NCBI GenBank assembly: GCA_013396525.1
Contig: VWYX01000691.1
Span: 124,001-188,000, forward strand
Source of the DNA: Chaetorhynchus papuensis
Taxonomy: Eukaryota; Chordata; Aves; Passeriformes; Rhipiduridae
Length of the DNA stretch: 64,000 nt
Direction of reading: 5' to 3'
Within the stretch, counting starts at the first letter, position 1; each line of letters starts with the position of its first letter. The notes under the pieces were generated by a model that saw nothing but the letters and a program-made list of their open reading frames with translations, did no database searches and was not told where the DNA came from. Positions 1 through 13,673 of this stretch are shown here, in pieces. A program made the translations under genes and the position numbers.

Positions 1-3000
1 GCCAGTAACTTGCAGTAAAATTACAGAATGTTAAAATATGCATGCATATAATGCAAGGGGATTCATATATGCTGCTTCTTATCCTAAAACTTAAACTGTA
101 CTGAGGGGCATTGATCATCACTGTAAACTACAGATGCTTTGAAATAACAGGGCTTGCAAGGATAGGAACCTGCAGACTACTTTTTGATTCTGCAAGAAAC
201 AATAACAATTTTAGAAAGCAAAAATGTTTTTATAGCACAGCTAATCAATATCCTAAAAGTCTGTGTCAAGAAAAATTTTGTGCCACATTGTGCTTAGTAA
301 TTGTGTACCTAGAGTAAGAAAACTATTTTGCAAAAATGCTTCTGCACAGATTTTCAGTGATAACATATTAAGCACATAAATAGTATGCCTTGCAGTTTGG
401 GCTTCTTACAACTTTGTGATAAATTCTTTAGCCCTTTAGGAGACAGAAGGGCTGAGTGCTGCCAGCTATGTTTGTTACTAGGTTTATTTGAAACAGGAGT
501 TGACTGATTCCAAAAGCAGGCTCTGAAGTTCATTTGAAAGAAGCTACTGAGAAGTTTTTGTGGTGTGGCTTTAATCCTTCTGGTCGTCAGGCTGCTGTTC
601 AATCAGCAGTGCACCGGGTCACCTTCCTAAATGTGCTTCAGACTGTCTGCTTTGGTCAAATGAAAGAAGATCCTCCTTTTTTCTTTTCTTTTTCCTTTAA
701 TTAAGGGTAGAATGCTCAAGGAAATACTACATTCTCTGAATAAGTAATAAGTGCTGGTTTTGAAGAATTTTTTTTTAATTTGGAGAAGCGGATGTAAGAC
801 ACTGTTTCTTTCTAAGGAATATACAGACCATCATGGTAGCAGGTAGTGCTTGACTGATAAAACATCATTTTAGCAATATGAACAAGATGAAAACACCAGT
901 ATTAATCCTTGCAAAGGTTTGACTTAAACAAAAGATAAGGGCCCTTAGATTTTGTCCATAATAGAAGGATTTTGCTGATGCAGCTGCTGTGGATAACCGT
1001 CCTGGGGATTTACACTTCTTTCTGGCATAAGCACCCTGATATGGAGGCACTTTGTAACAGCTGCTGCAGCAGCAGAAGTGCTCTCACCTTCTCAGTCATA
1101 CTTGCACCAATGTTTCTATTGGCAGGATTGTGTTGTTTAAGAATAATATGGTTTTTTCATGTTTCTAAATAACGTAGCTGATTGAACAAAATAATTTAAT
1201 AAACACCTGCCCATAGTATTCATAAATACTCAGACCTCATGGTCCATAAATATTGCAAAACTCTTCCTAAGTCACAAGATCTCCCATGGGTGGTACGTGG
1301 CTAACAATTCTTGCCCTTGAAGATGTGTAGATGAGAAGATCTGTCTTGTTACCACTTTTTGTGCTAAAGTTACTGAAGTTGTTTTGCAGAGTGCCACTGC
1401 TCCTAATAGTTTTTGCCAACTATGCTATTGCCAGATGCAATATAACAATACTTTCCTGCAAATTTGAAAATGGTAGGAAACAGCAGTTAACAGTATTTAT
1501 CATGAAATATGCCTCAGCATATGCCTCTGAACATGTCTTTTTAAGACCATATGGAGTATAATTGGTGCTGAACAACATTGAGGTGTTTTGTGAAAAGTAA
1601 AGGCTAAGCATTATAAAGAGTCATAAAATCTAAAAGAATTGAGGCAAATGTCAGAAATGGGAGAAAGAGGGCGGTAGTGAATACTCTGTCTTGCTCTCTG
1701 CTTAACCTCAAGTGAGAGACCCCAGTATTTTTCATAGATTTCTCTTCACAGTAGGGTTAAAATAAAGAAATTCAGCAAAACAGTGGCAGGTAGTGGATAT
1801 GGAAGATTATGTGAGTAATTGGAATGAAGCAGAGACAACCTTGTCATCCACTGAGGGCACCCAGGACAGTGCTGGCATTTATAGCTGTGCATACTGTCAT
1901 TGCTCACAGCAAAGTAAGGTAAGAATGAATTTCTTCCTTAAATATGAATTTTCCCTGTCCTTTGAGGATTGTAGTAAAAACTAAATACTTTTTATTTGTT
2001 TAGTTATCAGGATAGCTTATTTCCAAGAGGAAAAATTCCAATTCAAATTAATACAGCAATATGCTAAAATTTAAATTCCTCATGATTTTATTGATTTTAA
2101 TCATGAGCTGTGACTGAATGTAGAAAAAATTACAAACTGTAAGTGATTGAAAATTTTCAACAATATGAGGGATCCAATTTTCTCTGAAGAAAGAGAGAAA
2201 TTTTCAGTGAGTGTGTATATAAAGGATAGCAAGTATTCATTCCCCAGAACCAGTGCTGTCCCTAAGTGCTTCTTTATACTGCTGAGAAGGGGCTGAAGAG
2301 AGTTTCTGCTGAGAACTGTAGATTCTTATCTGCCTAATTGAGCCATCATTTGTTGACATGAGGGAAATCATGTGACCTGCCTTTAATGCTTTTCGCAGTA
2401 ACAGCAGAAGTAGAAAATGTAGTTCATGGAAGGGGAGCAGAAAATGTTACAATTTTTTAGACTATGGAATATTGTGAAATTTGTATTGCAGCAGAGTCAA
2501 ATGTTTGAACATGAGAATGGTAAATACATTAAATCATCAGATTCTAATTATCTTGAAAACATTGAATTTCTTTCTATTACAAAGTCCACAGACCTTCAAA
2601 ATATGAGTTTAATAAGTTCTTAGTTTTATCAGTGTGATGATAAAATTGTGTCAGTAAAATTGAAAGCATGTGTCATCTTTCTTTTTTTTTTGAGCAAAAA
2701 TGTCATTATAGTAATCTGCCCAATTGCAGAGTTGGTACCAAATGTTGTACAGTGGTAAAAGTAACAACAGAAAACATCCAATATTATGATTTAGTAGATA
2801 GGTATCAGAAAAGGGTAGTAAAAACCCTTGTAATTGGAGGCACATTCTCTGCTTTATTCAGTCACTCTGCCGTATCAATTTTACATTAAACTTCAGTCAC
2901 CCTCCCCAACCAAATATCCTATTTTATAGAACGTAGAATTACAGGCATAACAGTTGTCTTGTTGGGGTTTTTTACAGCACTAGGTTGAATTGATCTCATC

Positions 3001-6000
3001 TGTAAGAAAAGTTAATTTCAATTTTGTTTTAAAAATACGGGATTACTGGCTGCTCTGTTGATAAAGGGACAGCATAGTTTGGAGTAGAGGGGTACAGCAG
3101 CAAAGCCACTTCAGAGTTATATCTAGAAATTAACTGAGATTGACAGCACTGTGGAGGCTTTTTTGCTATTGCATAGATAATCTGATTGTGTCTGCTAATT
3201 TTCATACCACTAGCAGTCATGTCACCACTGACCTGACAGGAAAGAGTATCAGAAGAGTGCTCCAGTCCTTCTACAACTGCAGATCTGGGTAGGAAATCCT
3301 CTACACTGAAAATAGTTGGCAGCTGGAAGAGTATTGTATGTGCTTCTCTTGTTTTAGTCTTGTCCAGACGTCCACTTGTGGCTGCTCTTGGGATGCCATA
3401 CTGGCCTAAGAAGGACTTTGTACTAATAATTTACTATTGCAACTTTTAGGTTCAAAAGATTCATGGCTTGCACCTCTCATTCTTGATTTTTGACCTAGCG
3501 TGAGAAGTGAAACGGAAATGATAATGAAAAGTAAGACAAAAGCATTAGAGATTTAAAAGGAAAAGTATAAATCTTTAGAGGATGGGAAAAAATTCTCCTG
3601 GGCATGTTAAAATGTAGTGTCTTTCTCTTTTGCATAAAAAGAGTATATGTGCTTTAATGTTTTTTTTTCAGAAATACTGTGATAATGTTAATATAGTAGA
3701 ATGCAGCTTACACATTGGTGAACCACTGTAGAGCATTTACTGTGTTTTCAAGATATTGGTTTTAGATTTGAAAATAGGTTTTGTTAAGCTGCAATTGTTT
3801 TAAACTTGTGTTGCCAATTAGAAAGTGACCCAACAATTAACATCTGCCCTGAAGGCAAATGTTATAATTCTGATGGTACAATGAAATAATATCTAAGTAA
3901 GTAGAACGTTCCAGACTTTTACATTAGACTTTTACATGTAGAAGACGTGAATTCCATTTTCTTAGCTTTAGGTTATCAATGGCCATAATACCTAAAAAGC
4001 TATAATTGAGTCACAGTCAATAGATATTTGAGCTGCTGCAGAGTCATCCTTGCCTCCTTGTTTACTCATATAGAGAAATAGTTCAGACCTTTGGACAGAA
4101 TCCACGAAATTTTGGTGCTGAGTGACATTTGCCAGGAAGGAGGAGTATTCCCACATTTCTTCCAATTCTCCTCATTTCAGCCCAATTTTATTGGAATGGA
4201 GCAAACCTTAGACTTTGCTCTTGCTTGCTCTTTTTTACTCATAATATAAATGTATTTGTGCATATGCAACTGATGCATCCGTTGGAATTTGGAAAGTAAT
4301 TTTCTCCTCCTCCTAACAATAATTAGGCAGTATTGTTATAGTAAGAGGGGTTTTTTTCCAGAAATACAAGCTCAGTCATCATCTTGTCTTTTCAATCCTT
4401 TTAGTACCATATACGTTATAATGCTAAAAGCAGTCACCGACATTTTACTGTAAATAGACACTGCTTAGTATTGCATCAGTTTTACAACATTGTCTTGTCC
4501 TCTTGTTACAATTCAGATAAGTTTTCAATTTAACAATAACTAGGTTTAAAATTAATAGAAAATACATAGCTTTAAGTGGAATTCCTGGAAGCTGCTTCCA
4601 CTGGTAGCTGGAAGACTCTTAAAACAAGAAAAACAAAATCAAAAAAACTTAATAATATTGTGTGGTTTTGGTTTTGCCAATTCAAAATGTCGAGTGGAAA
4701 TCAATTTCTGGTTTTAGTACAGCAAGAAAACAGGGATGAAAATAATAAGAACCTTGGTTTGTTGATATGGCCACTGGCAAAAAATTAGTGTTGCAGAGTG
4801 ACTCATCTGTACCAGAAGGGCAGCAGTAGCCCACAGCTAAATAAAAAGAAATATCAGTTACTTTGTGTGTACTCTTATGTTTTGCTTATGTGCATTGATT
4901 ATTTTAGTTTAAATAAGATTAAATACTTACTGTGACCTCAATAAACAAAAAAACTGCATTATGAATTAGGCAAAATCGTACACAACAATCCTGTACAGAT
5001 TATGGCCCAAATCTAGAATGTGTTTATAGTCTTTTCAAGTTGAAAATCTGTAGCTAAATATGGAATTTTGTTGAAATGCATGAAGTATGTTGGCTGTAAA
5101 TTCTACATGAGTTATATTTGCTTGGAGTTCTGTTTGCCTTCACTGATAAGTTTGCCTAGCACTACCCAGAAATGCTGACTGCCCTGGAATGGGTGATGGT
5201 TCAAAAATAAGCCTTGTGCAAATTAGGGGGAGTTAATATTTGCCTGATACAACAACTGGGTAAGAAGTTTTAGAGCAGGCATAAAAGCAGTTCCCAAATT
5301 AAAATCTCTTGTTTAAAAACAATGAAAAGCTTTTAGAAATCCTGTGAAACATTCTGAGTTCATCTTCCATGTAACATTTATTGCCACAAATGTTTGAGAA
5401 TATATTATAATAAACTATCCAGTTCTTCCCAGATGTTAAGGATTATTATTAATGACTCATTTGGCTTTGTAATTGCCATAAAATTTTTTCATTACCAAAA
5501 CCTCTGATGAGAAAACAGCTTTCCCAAAATTTCTCAGTACACTGGTTTTTATATTGAACTTTATAGTTTGTTTGTTTTTCAAAAGCTCTTAGCTTGTAAC
5601 GTCTGATATAAAGTGGTTTTTTGTCTAAAATTCATTGTAAAAGGGCACACATATGGTTGATCTGTCTTTGTTTTATTTTGTATAGCCTTGTTTGGCATAA
5701 TGTTTCAAATAATGGAATACCACAGATCCCTCAACCCCCAAATACTCTCTGCTGTTTTGATAATAATGGGCCAGAAAAATTGGATTTCATTCTTTTGTCA
5801 TCTTTACTCCCTCTAACTTGCCACATTAAAAAGATTGCTGCCATTTTGTAGCAAAATCCTGGATTTTAAGTGTGTGGAAGCAGAGGACTTATACTGCAAG
5901 GATGGTTGGTTTAGTCTCCAGAGATTCTTTTTTAAATCTCCTTCAAGATAATGTTCTCTATACTTTGTCATTTATTTTATAGTTTAATTTGCTTGTGTCA

Positions 6001-8267
6001 CATGGAAGATTTCTGTTGCTTGCTGTAATTTGATGTAAAATATAAAAATTCATCTTGTCATTCTTGGAATCCCTCCTGCTGATGAGCTGCAGGATTCGGT
6101 AGCTCACAGTCACGTGGGCCTTTAAAACTGAGTCATGGACCTCATAAATCATCTAAAGAGCTGTAATGGTACAATCTGCAGCAGTTGTCACACATAGGAG
6201 GTGTGACTTTTTTTCACAGTATAGAAGGAAATTAAATGAGAAGGGGCAAAGAGCATGAATAAGGGAGTTTAGAGTACCATAGGTAATGCTACTCATGTTT
6301 TTATTCAACATATTGAAGATACTTTGTTAGGATGTGGGATACCTCATTTGGTTTGCAGTGTGGTTTTCCTGAGAGGGTAACATTGGTTAAGCACAATAAA
6401 GCAAACAAATCATTTTCTTCAGACATCTGTGGTTAAAGTTCAGTGACTGTTGGCGTTAGGAGCCCCAGACCAGTGTGGTTGATGTGCCTTGTGCTAATGT
6501 GAGTGCCTGTGGTTGGTGGTTCCAATGTAGCAGTAAATCTAAGTGTAATTTTCCTCCAGTTTTGCTCATACTTTTGTTATATAGATCACATATCTCTTTT
6601 ATAAGAGGTTATGTGCTAGTAAGATCACCCAAATATTTGATGCATTATGTTGACTATACTGCAGAATTGCTAATTAAAATTTTATTAAAATTTTATTCAA
6701 GTCATACGTTCATAATGGATATTTGAATTTTTAATATAAACGTTAGTGAGTTTAATAAAAATATAACTTGTCATCTGACTCCAGCAAGCTAATCCTAAAA
6801 AGGAAAGAAAAAATAATTTCATTTCAGAAAATAAATTTTCAGATACTAGTAAGTCAGATGCAAAATTAAGCACACTTTCAAGTTGCTGCTTTGTCAAAAT
6901 GGATTTAGTTAGGGAAATTCCTGTGGATTTAAGTGAATTCTCCCAAGAAGTGGTGTACATGACAGAAATAAAGAAAACTACTTAACTTGCTATGAAATGC
7001 ACAACATTTATTATCACTTTCAAAGCTGTTATTTCATGCAGTTGTAGCTGTTTATGACTGGCCTGAAAGCAGTTGAATAAGGCTGCTTTTGGAGGTGGCC
7101 ATGCTGCTCCAGCTGGGATGTAGCAGGAGTATTGACAGTTGGATTTAGCTCAGTGGGAGTTGTGCTCCTTTGAGCAATGCTTTGTTCAGGAGTACTTTGT
7201 GCTCTGATTGATCTTGATAGTTTAAGGTGCTCTCCAAACTTAATAGGGACATAGTTTAATACAAATGTTCGGGCATGGGCTGGACAAAGTTACTGTCATT
7301 GATTTTCCTTTTAAGTTCAAAAACAAGAGTTAACCTCATCCTCTCTAGTTGCTTTAAATCAATGCTGTTCATTATATAAACTCTTTCCCTTCCTTTTATG
7401 TCACTTTCATTACATAATCAAACATATATAAAACTGGGGTTTAGATACTGTTTATTTTCTTTAAAATACTCTCTTCAACAGAATGAAATAGAAGGATAAA
7501 TGAGAAATAAAACCATGGAACAAACTAAGAGCAACATTTGCAGCTCTTGAGTGAGCTGGTAGAGTACAGGGAGTGCTAAGGGAAGAGTAGGAGATCATAG
7601 CCATGCTATAGGCAAATATGCACAAAATACCCTCTCATCTTTCAGTAATCTGCAGCTCAAGGTCTTCCTCAGCTAAAGGCAGTGGAATGTTGCTCAGGAG
7701 TTCTTGAGGTTTATCAGTTTTTACAAGAAAATGTAAATAATAGATTTTGATCTTCTCCCTTTGTGGCCTCCTGGAGTAACAAGTTGTACACTTGAGTCGT
7801 GTGTGGATGAAGTATAACTTTTCAATTTTGAACTTGCCACATGGTAGTTTTATTGGATGTCCTTTAGTCCCCACAGGATCAGAGACACCGAGCAATTGTT
7901 CTCTGTGTCCTTCCTGAAGCTTGAAGCTGGCTGTGGCTTCTAGGAAGGGTGATTTTGTATGAGGTGATTGCCATGGAGTAAGCAGTTACGTGAAAGGAGA
8001 GTGACCCCATATGGTCTCATTAGTGTGGGTAGGTTGTGAGGAAACACTTGTAACTTCTGAAGTGGAATAGGCTGATGTGTGCAAAGGCTGTGAAGTGCTA
8101 AGGCTTGCCTGCAGAAAGCAGGAAACAGCAGCATGGTAGTTACTGTTCCATGAGTAGTGTTGAATGTACACCACACTGAGAGAGCGGCAAGATGTACTTC
8201 CACTCTAAAAACATGGATAAGCTCCAAGTACAGTCTTTCTGTGAATTACCATGGAGTACAAACTGTA
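1..8267. other. Intronic stretch with nothing recognisable
   Basis: AT-rich intron. Open frames are short (under 100 codons), overlap on both strands and resemble no known protein. The only structure noted is small: the 13-bp duplication at 3913, an 11-bp duplication of ATTAAAATTTT at 6673-6694, and a CTGCTGCAGCAGCAG palindromic patch near 1060. Confidence 0.7.
3913..3938. repeat. 13-bp direct tandem duplication
   Basis: AGACTTTTACATT is followed directly by AGACTTTTACATG. A two-copy local duplication, probably replication slippage. Confidence 0.85.
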
Positions 8268-8328
8268 TTGAAGATTAGACTTGATGATCTCGGAGGTCTT
8301 TTTCAACCTTAATGACTGTGATTCTTTC
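8268..8328 (+). repeat. CR1 LINE, short 3'-end fragment
   Basis: The stretch carries the CR1 3'-end pattern: GATTAGACTTGATGATCT, then GAGGTCTTTTTCAACCTTAATGA, then a GTGATTC remnant of the terminal octamer. The same tail order is seen in the copy at 57246-57500. Only about 60 bp remain, so this is a severely 5'-truncated, mutated insertion. Confidence 0.75.
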
Positions 8329-9184
8329 ACAGTCTAGTTTACTGTATATATATTTCCCAACGTGGACAAGCCCTAATACAGCAAGTGTACGTAGTTTTGT
8401 ATTTCTGTTAGTAACTTTATCCTTTCACTTTTTCAGTCTCATATAAAACATAGTCTCTCTTAATTATATGATGCCACAGGATTGTGGCATCCTGGCTCTA
8501 AATTTCTTAGTTCTGGTTATCTTACTCTATTTTCATGCACCAGGTCTGGCTGCAATCACAGAGTCCTGCTTCTGGCTCCCAGGAGCTGAACACTGTATTT
8601 CAGCTGAGGATGTATGACTGTAATTTATTCAGAATTATTTCCTGAATCTTGCTTTTTTTGCAGTTGCTGAGCAATGAGTTTTTCTCAAAAAGGTAAACTT
8701 TGAGGGTGTATCTCGTTAGTTTTTTTCCTTTCCTAAATACTCTGGTGATAGAGAATTGAAGATCAAAAGATAGAAGAAAAAAAATCATTCATCTAGCTTT
8801 TGGGAGGGTAAAGACAAAAGAATGAATCAATTAACAGCATGTGGGAATAGTCCCTGTCTTGAGGCCTGAGTCAGTATGTCTGACTGGTGAAGAAGAGGGC
8901 AAACTGAAAGACTCTCTGATCAGAAATCAGTTTGCTGGTTTGTAAGTGTTTTCTGATAGTTAAGGTTTCATAAAGTTGAAAATCCCATATGTGAAAAAAG
9001 AATATCAACCTTGCTTATATTGTTTTGAATTGGTATGCAAAGGGTTTTTTTCAGAGTTGTTTTGTGGTTTTGTTTTACATTGTTTAGACAACTCACAAAA
9101 TGTTGCGTATGTGGTTATCTCCCAAGAGTGTAGATTTCTACTGCTTTAAAAGTCTAAGACTGTTGTATATCCAGTAGCAGTAAG

Positions 9185-9252
9185 GTAAAACAAACAAACA
9201 GCAACAACAAAGAAAACACCAAACAGTTGCCCCAAAACAACAAAACAAAACT
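9185..9252. repeat. A-rich low-complexity stretch (CAAA/CAACAA-type)
   Basis: The stretch is mostly A and C with AAACAAACAAACAGCAACAA and, later, AAAACAACAAAACAAAACTT. It is a degenerate simple repeat. No retroposed sequence that could own it as a tail was recognised upstream. Confidence 0.75.
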
Positions 9253-12200
9253 TGGTAATTAAAAAATGTGGGCTGCTACACATGGCTTAATGCCAGAACA
9301 GTCAGTCATTTGCAAAGAATCAGTTGTAGCCTGAAAAGAATTTTATCACAGTGCCACCCTCCTACTCCTAACCCTGGCAATTGCCTGTAGCTTTTTTCAA
9401 AATGAGGCTGAAAAAATCATTTCGTGTTTTCATAGCACCAAATATTCTTACTCATACAGGCTGTTTGTGCAGACTACTTATGATTTTTAAGGTTAGATTT
9501 ATAGATAAACATAACAAAGTAATCAACAAATACTTTCAAAAGAAGATAGTGGGAAGCTGAGGAGGATGTGGTAGCCATGCAGTGATGCTCTGTGGCATGC
9601 TTTTTTTGCTGTGCTGCTCGTTTCTTAAATAGTCTGAGCGTGACTCCTGTGAAGTGTAAATGGGCTATATTTCTGCTCATTTAATTTAATTTCTTTTTCT
9701 TTGGATATGGTCTTAGTGGGACCTCAGTAAAACCATTCTGGTGTTTTGGCCAGTCTGCTGTGAGAGCCTGTTCTAAGACTTTTTTTTTCTGGACAGATCT
9801 GCTAATCTATTTTGTCCTCAAAAACTCATTCACACCTTTTTAATGTCTGTTCTTGAATTACAGATATACATTTGTCAGTGTAACCCGGTAGTGACTTTAC
9901 ACACACAACCTGGTGTGAAATAAATGTTAATGTGCAATGTTTGCACTCAGACAGAGTGCTCCCTCGAAGGGCCCTGTGTTCCTGTGCAAGGGCACCCTGT
10001 ACATTTACACTGCCAGGTCGGGTTTGCTCAGCTCAAGTTGGCACTGCAGGTTACTTACCTTGAGTGAGGGTGGGCACAGTGTGCAAAATGGCACTTGAGC
10101 TACTGTGCCCTGGCATTACTGTATCTAGTGTGGGACAGAGGTGCCTGGGGCTCATCCCCGGGTTAGCCAAACACTATCCCATATGTCTCCTAAGCAGTTG
10201 TGTTAAAGCTACTCAGTCCTTTTGGGGCACCTAATTATATGTGGCAAAGAAGTAGAACTCTTGTCATGTCAGCATCCACGTTGAGAGTAATTACCTTAGC
10301 AGGAACAGAGTTGTTCTAGGTTGAATATGATTGTATATTCTGCTAGAAAAATTTCCGCTGCAGCAAAATGCATGCAGCTGCCAGTCTTCTTCCCTTACCA
10401 CCCACAGCACAACGGTCCAAAAGATGATGTTCACACTTAGAATTGAACTCTGAAATGTAAAAAAAAAAATTCCATCCATAAAAAGGGTTAATGGTTAGCA
10501 GTAACATTGTTGCCACCTCAAGAATTGTTTTTTTCCTGTAAATCACTGTTTGTAGTACAAGCCTGCTCGTAAAGTTCTCAGGGGAAAATCTGGAGAGTAT
10601 TTTCTTAAATATAACAAACAAATTGAGTATTCCAGTTCTTTTCTTTTAAAACAAATATTTTCTGGAAGACTAGTCTCTCACAAAAGTGGATATTGATGTG
10701 GTATCCATGTGGGACAGAAAAGGATTGTTTGAGCTCACTCAAGTGAAGTCTTCCACCCCTTTTGTAACAAATACAGACACCAGTAGATGAATGAGTGTTA
10801 CAGCTGGTGCCTGTCGTGATCACATGTTCTGCTTATGGATCTTGTCTTACTCTAGACTTGATGTATTACAATAATTGAAGTAATAAACTTTACAGTGAAA
10901 GATTCAAGGAGTAAAAGATACAGCTTCTACTCAGGTTTGAAAAGCCTCCCTTTTATTAAATTGAAGGTTTGAGGTTTAGGACAGCAGTATTTTTGTGGCT
11001 TTTTTTAATGAAAAGACTGAAATGTTTGCTCTATTTCTAGTGAGCGTAGGTGTAAGAAGGCAGCATTTTGTTAAACACGGGCAAATATAACAACATTCTG
11101 ACAGGAGTAATGTTAATTTATAAAAATTTCCATCACATGTGAATAATAGATTAGGCTAAAGTCTCCCACTGAAGTTTCTACGTGACATACCCATTTCACA
11201 AAGGAACTTAATTCTTGCATAATGATGCTTTTAACTCTGGAAAAACAAATGAGTAGGTTTCTCATGGATGTCCTTCATTCATAGTTTTCCATACAGGAGA
11301 TCCAAATGGTTCTTCTTTCAAGTGACCTATGCCCTGTGTAGCCTCAGTATTTTCATGTGTGGTCTGCAGCCCGTAACAGTAAGAGGAATGTCAGTGCTGT
11401 GGAAAGAAAGAGAAAAGTAACAGATGTCTGGGAATGCAAGGAAGTGTTGTGGAAGTAGAGATGGGGTTCAGTGCTATCTATAGCTTTGTAGAGATTTCTA
11501 TGGAAACTTGACAGTTCTGGAGTGCTGGTGTCCCATGCCAGTGTCTCAGAGCACAATACCTGCCTATTGTAGGAACCCTGCTTATCAGCAATCCTAACAT
11601 CAGACAACATATTTATTTGTAGAAAATGGAAGGTGTCAGGATTCAGCAAGTCTTCTGTAAAACAAAACAAATCCAACCTTAAAATAAAGCCAAACCCAAA
11701 ACCCATGGGGGGGGAAGAAAAAACCTGAAGAAAATAAGTTTACCAATTAGTTTCTATTCCTTATTGTTGCTTTCTTTTTTTGTGTGTTTTTCTTGTCAGT
11801 GTAATATTCTACCTTTTCTTTTAATAGTGACTTTTTCATACATTTGCCACTTTGTAGATGAAACCACTGTTAATTTGTCTTAATTTAACCTCCTTGTGAA
11901 GTCAATGCTCTTATTATTCTTTAATAATGCATCAGCATAAAATATTTCTATAGAAGTCGGTGGAAAAGATTATATTCTGCTCCATAAGGCTACCTAAGAT
12001 AAACATGCAGGTGTGACACTACATTTTCCCTTTGAATCCTGTGGTTTCCATGTGTCTTAGGAGCAAAACATTGACAGGAGAAACACATGTAGGACTAAGC
12101 CTCAGTTCTGTCTCCCGAACAGTCTTCATCAATCAGTGTAGCTTTTAAAGGAGTTAAATGCCAGTGATATGTTGTTTAGCAAGTTTGCTTTAGCCTAGAA

Positions 12201-13641
12201 GCAGGTAGTCCTTTTGTTGCATTAACTGGTGCAATGTACCTGCAATTTCTTACAGGATAGTTTCAGTACGTGAATTTAGATGTGGTTTATAAAAGTGCTG
12301 TTTTACCTGAGTAAGGCTGGTCTGAAATCCTGCATTTCCCTGGTGCTAAGCTTGTTTGTCCCTGAATTGCAGTACGTGTCTGCCATAGCGTAAGGTATTC
12401 AGGAGGAAGTACTTGATCTTGGGGACTTAAAAGCAAAAAGAACACTGGTAGCAATATTGAAGTCCTTCCAAAAAAAATCTCTGAGAATTGGCTGTTATGA
12501 ATGGATTTTTTATATGGGGGTAACAATGTGTATTTAGGGTGCAATTCATAGTGAGGGGATCTTAAAATAGATTTTTGAGAGTTTTTTTCTTTCTGTTTCC
12601 TGGACTTTTGAGCATACTGTAAGGACAAAGATGGGACTGTTGTCTAGGTGTTAGGTCCTGCTGCAGTGCTGGTTTTTTCAGCATCCAGTCTTGTATTACA
12701 GAAAGTACTAGCAGAATAATGTATCTAATTCTAGTTTGTGAAAAGCTCAGTTCAAATCTACAAAGGGTCTGGTTTGTTCCAGTCTTTCTGAACATTTGAA
12801 CAGCTGTGTGTGTGTTTCAGCTTCAAGCTGATCTCTCAAAAATGTGTAAATGCATGCTTTACACAATTCTGTCATAAAATTCAGTTGGTTGCATTACTTA
12901 CGTGCCCTCTTCACAGCATTCTCTCACCTCCCACTCATCTTTAGCAAACCTCTGTACTTCTTCCTACTGATTAAATTGATGCTTAGAGATGAGTAGAGAG
13001 TAGTGAGCTGCAGGCTATGCATCTTGTGGATCTGATGCAACCTTTGAAAGCTGGTGGTGATTTGTGGGTGGGCTCTTTATTTACCTCTTTGAACCTGGAG
13101 ATGAAGTTGGCATTCAGAAAGAGCGTGCAGTTCTCAACATGTGGCATGGAAGCCTGAACATGAATCATTACAAGAAGGGAACTGTCTCTCCCTTTTGTTC
13201 TGGTTTTAGATTTGAGCTGGTCAAAAAATTTCCTTTCCTGTTTACTTTTTCAAACTAATAATTTTGCTTCATGATCAAGTGAAGAGTGCCTTAGCACGGG
13301 AGTAAACATTTTAACCCATGCATATTTGGACCAATAATGTTCCAGAGGTGAAGTTTGAAGAGGGAGCCAGGACAGTAAGTGGGGATTTTTTTCCAGCCGC
13401 AGGAATGTACTGAGTGCAACAAACATAAAAGGCAAAAAGGATTACATGATCCATAAAAATGTTGGCCCAAGTAGGCACAACTGTTGATCTAGAGTGGATG
13501 GAAATCACATATATTATCCTCCTCAGATTTTCTGACTCAAGGTTCTGAGTATGTAAATGTTACTGTTAAGCAGTACTTAACTGTGAAATTCCTTAAGATA
13601 TTTGATCCTGAGTTTTTAATGATGTGACCTTACATGCATTT

Positions 13642-13673
13642 AAATGTATACCACATCAAATGTATACCACACT
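13642..13673. repeat. 16-bp direct tandem duplication
   Basis: AAATGTATACCACATC is followed by AAATGTATACCACACT, two adjacent copies with differences only at the end. Confidence 0.85.

Noticed and set aside
8470..8491. Perfect 9-bp stem, 4-base loop (GATGCCACA / TGTGGCATC)
   Set aside because: A 9-bp inverted repeat is expected by chance in 64 kb; no extension of the stem and no terminator context in a vertebrate intron.
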